This document shows positions 62,605 to 64,000 of a DNA stretch of 64,000 nucleotides, piece after piece. Under the pieces are notes generated by a model. That model searched no databases, was not told where the DNA came from, and was given only the letters and a program-made list of their open reading frames with translations. Position numbers and translations under genes: made by a program. The first letter of the stretch is position 1; the number at the start of each line of letters is the position of its first letter. Source of the DNA: Cupriavidus pauculus (GTDB taxonomy: Bacteria; Pseudomonadota; Gammaproteobacteria; Burkholderiales; Burkholderiaceae); NCBI RefSeq assembly GCF_008693385.1, contig NZ_CP044065.1, positions 1,488,001 through 1,552,000 of the forward strand. Reading direction: 5' to 3'.

Positions 62605-63468
62605 ATGACGAGCCACGCCCTGCCTGGCACCTCCGGCAGCTCCGGCGCGCCGTCCGCCACGGCCACGCCCGCGGTTGCCGCGCGGCGCATTCGCCCGGCC
62701 CGCCTCGCGCTGCAGATCGCGTCGCTCGCGCTGTGCCTGCTGGGGTGGCACGTCGCGACTCGCTACCGGCTGCACTTCGGCGTGGTCACGTTCGAGAACG
62801 TGCCGACACCGTCCGAAACATTCGAGGCCGCCTGGACGCTGCTGCAGTCCCCGAAGCTGCTGCGCCATCTGGGCAGCAGCCTCTCGCGGGTCGGCTGGGG
62901 ATACCTGTCGGCGGCCGTGCTCGGCACGCTCGCCGGCCTGCTGATCGGCCGCTCCACGTGGATACGGCTCGGCCTGTTGCCGCCGCTCGAGGTATTGCGG
63001 CCCATTCCGGCCGTCGCTTGGATTCCGCTTGCGATCCTGATGTTTCCGTCATCCGAGGTGTCGATGATCTTCATCACGTTCACGGGCGCATTCTTTCCGA
63101 TCCTGCTCGGGGCCATTCATGGCGCCGAGTCGGTGGACCCGCGCCTCGTCGCCTCGGCGCGCAGCCTGGGTGCCGGCCAATGGTCCGTCCTGCGCGAAGT
63201 CGTGCTGCCCGGCGCCGCACAGGGCATCGTGACCGGACTCGCCATCGGCATGGGCACGTCGTGGTTCTGCCTCGTCACCGCGGAAATGATCTCGGGCCAG
63301 TTCGGCATCGGGTACTACACGTGGGAGTCGTACACCGTGCAGCGCTATCCCGACATCGTCGTCGGCATGCTGCTGATCGGCCTGCTCGGCATGGGCAGCA
63401 GCGCGCTGGTGCGCGTGGCGGGCCGGCTCGTCACGCCCTGGCTGGCGGTATCGGGGAGCGCGCGATGA
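62605..63468 (+). CDS. ABC permease, SsuC/TauC type
   Basis: 287 residues, about six membrane segments. The EAA loop is EVVLPGAAQGIVTGLAIGMG, typical of nitrate/sulfonate/taurine permeases; LASARSLGAGQWSVLREVVL precedes it. AGGAGG precedes the ATG. The N-terminal 25 residues are Ser/Ala/Pro-rich and variable. Its stop overlaps the ATPase start as ATGA. Confidence 0.92.
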   Translation: MTSHALPGTSGSSGAPSATATPAVAARRIRPARLALQIASLALCLLGWHVATRYRLHFGVVTFENVPTPSETFEAAWTLLQSPKLLRHLGSSLSRVGWGYLSAAVLGTLAGLLIGRSTWIRLGLLPPLEVLRPIPAVAWIPLAILMFPSSEVSMIFITFTGAFFPILLGAIHGAESVDPRLVASARSLGAGQWSVLREVVLPGAAQGIVTGLAIGMGTSWFCLVTAEMISGQFGIGYYTWESYTVQRYPDIVVGMLLIGLLGMGSSALVRVAGRLVTPWLAVSGSAR

Positions 63469-64000
63469 GCGGCCCCACGCATGACGCGCGCCAGGGTGCC
63501 GTGGCGCTCGACGGCCTTTCCATCGCGCTGGGCTCCGGCGCGCAACGCTTCACGGCGGTTCGCGATGTCAGCCTGTCGATCGCGCCCGGCGAATTCGTCT
63601 GCGTGCTCGGCCCGTCCGGCTGCGGCAAGTCCACGCTGCTGGGCGTGCTGGCCGGGCATATCGCGCCCGCCGCGGGACGCGCCACGCTGGATGGCACGCC
63701 GATCGACGGCCCGCATCCCGAACGTGGCATGGTATTCCAGCACCACACGCTGTTCCCGTGGCGCCGGACGATCGACAACGTGGCATTCGGACTCAAGATG
63801 CGCGGCGTGGGCCGCGAGGAACGTCGCCGCCGCAGCGCGGCCTTGCTCGGCCGCGTGGGCCTTGCCGATTTCGCCGATCGCTATCCGTCGCAGTTGTCGG
63901 GCGGCATGCAGCAGCGCGCGGAAATCGCCCGCGTGATGATCGGGGGTCCGCGCATCCTGCTGATGGATGAACCGTTCGGCGCGCTGGACGCGCAGACGCG
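63465..64000 (+). CDS. ABC ATPase, SsuB/TauB type, partial
   Basis: About 178 residues to the window edge. Walker A GPSGCGKSTL, Q-loop MVFQHHTLFPWRRTIDNVAF, signature LSGGMQQRAEIARVM, Walker B ILLMDEPFGALDAQT are all present. It completes the importer with the binding protein and permease; the 3' end lies outside the window. Confidence 0.93.
   Translation, partial: MSGPTHDARQGAVALDGLSIALGSGAQRFTAVRDVSLSIAPGEFVCVLGPSGCGKSTLLGVLAGHIAPAAGRATLDGTPIDGPHPERGMVFQHHTLFPWRRTIDNVAFGLKMRGVGREERRRRSAALLGRVGLADFADRYPSQLSGGMQQRAEIARVMIGGPRILLMDEPFGALDAQT

Noticed and set aside
60835..62868. 677-residue minus-strand frame under the ferredoxin and binding-protein genes
   Set aside because: Antisense shadow with biased composition; ferredoxin cysteine motifs and the binding-protein fold are on the plus strand.
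1..64000. CRISPR arrays, tRNA, rRNA, insertion sequences
   Set aside because: No regularly spaced repeats with unique spacers, no tRNA-like cloverleaf, no rRNA sequence and no transposase reading frame with terminal repeats were seen; the tandem repeats found are short and unspaced.

Overview
This is a 64 kb stretch of GC-rich, gene-dense bacterial chromosome. Several things point to Burkholderiales, most likely a Cupriavidus-like member: a Bug/tripartite-tricarboxylate receptor, many divergent LysR-target pairs, Gram-negative porin and autotransporter barrels, an aryl-polyene locus and a hydroquinone-type catabolic locus. Genus assignment is inference. I see no rRNA, tRNA, CRISPR array, insertion sequence or phage integrase.

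Layout. 1-4.2 kb: a truncated TPP-dependent oxidase, an epoxide-hydrolase-like enzyme and a catalase-like heme protein on the minus strand, then an IclR regulator that has lost its DNA-binding end. 4.2-8.4 kb: fecI-fecR-fecA ferric-citrate module behind a probable Fur box. 8.4-15.1 kb: three transporter or porin genes with LysR regulators (DHA2 exporter, porin, EamA exporter). 15.2-18.8 kb: a lyase, a Bug receptor broken by an in-frame stop and a mandelate-racemase-type enzyme, probably one catabolic operon under a divergent LysR. 18.8-22.5 kb: a UvrA2-type ATPase, a small membrane protein, and decayed GNAT and tail-collar genes. 22.7-27.6 kb: a 1627-residue Ig-repeat autotransporter, followed by an AraC regulator.

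28.9-45.5 kb is one long, translationally coupled operon for an aryl-polyene (APE)-type pigment. It encodes chain length factor, two ketosynthases, ketoreductase, dehydratases, two ACPs, an acyl-ACP ligase fused to a dehydratase, acyltransferases, glycosyltransferase, thioesterase, LolA-like carrier, MMPL exporter, lipoprotein, phosphopantetheinyl transferase and an aromatic amino acid ammonia-lyase. The lyase would supply the aryl starter, the type II PKS/FAS set would extend and dehydrate it, and the carrier, exporter and lipoprotein would place the product in the outer membrane.

45.7-47.4 kb: MetQ-type lipoprotein and nitroreductase. 47.7-54.9 kb: a catabolic locus resembling the lower lindane/pentachlorophenol pathway. 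It has a maleylacetate reductase, an amidase, a tryptophan-2,3-dioxygenase-family protein with an altered active site, a LinD-like glutathione transferase, a WrbA quinone reductase, a PcpA/LinE-like ring-cleavage dioxygenase and a LysR regulator. 55-58.1 kb: an unknown protein, a GlxA-type AraC regulator, a histidine-kinase-like protein with a degenerate ATP site, and an exported protein of unknown function.

58.2-64 kb: a GntR/HutC regulator and, behind a perfect 16-bp palindrome, a flavoprotein, a ferredoxin and an ABC importer whose binding protein carries an extra C-terminal domain resembling NosL. The ATPase gene runs off the end of the window.
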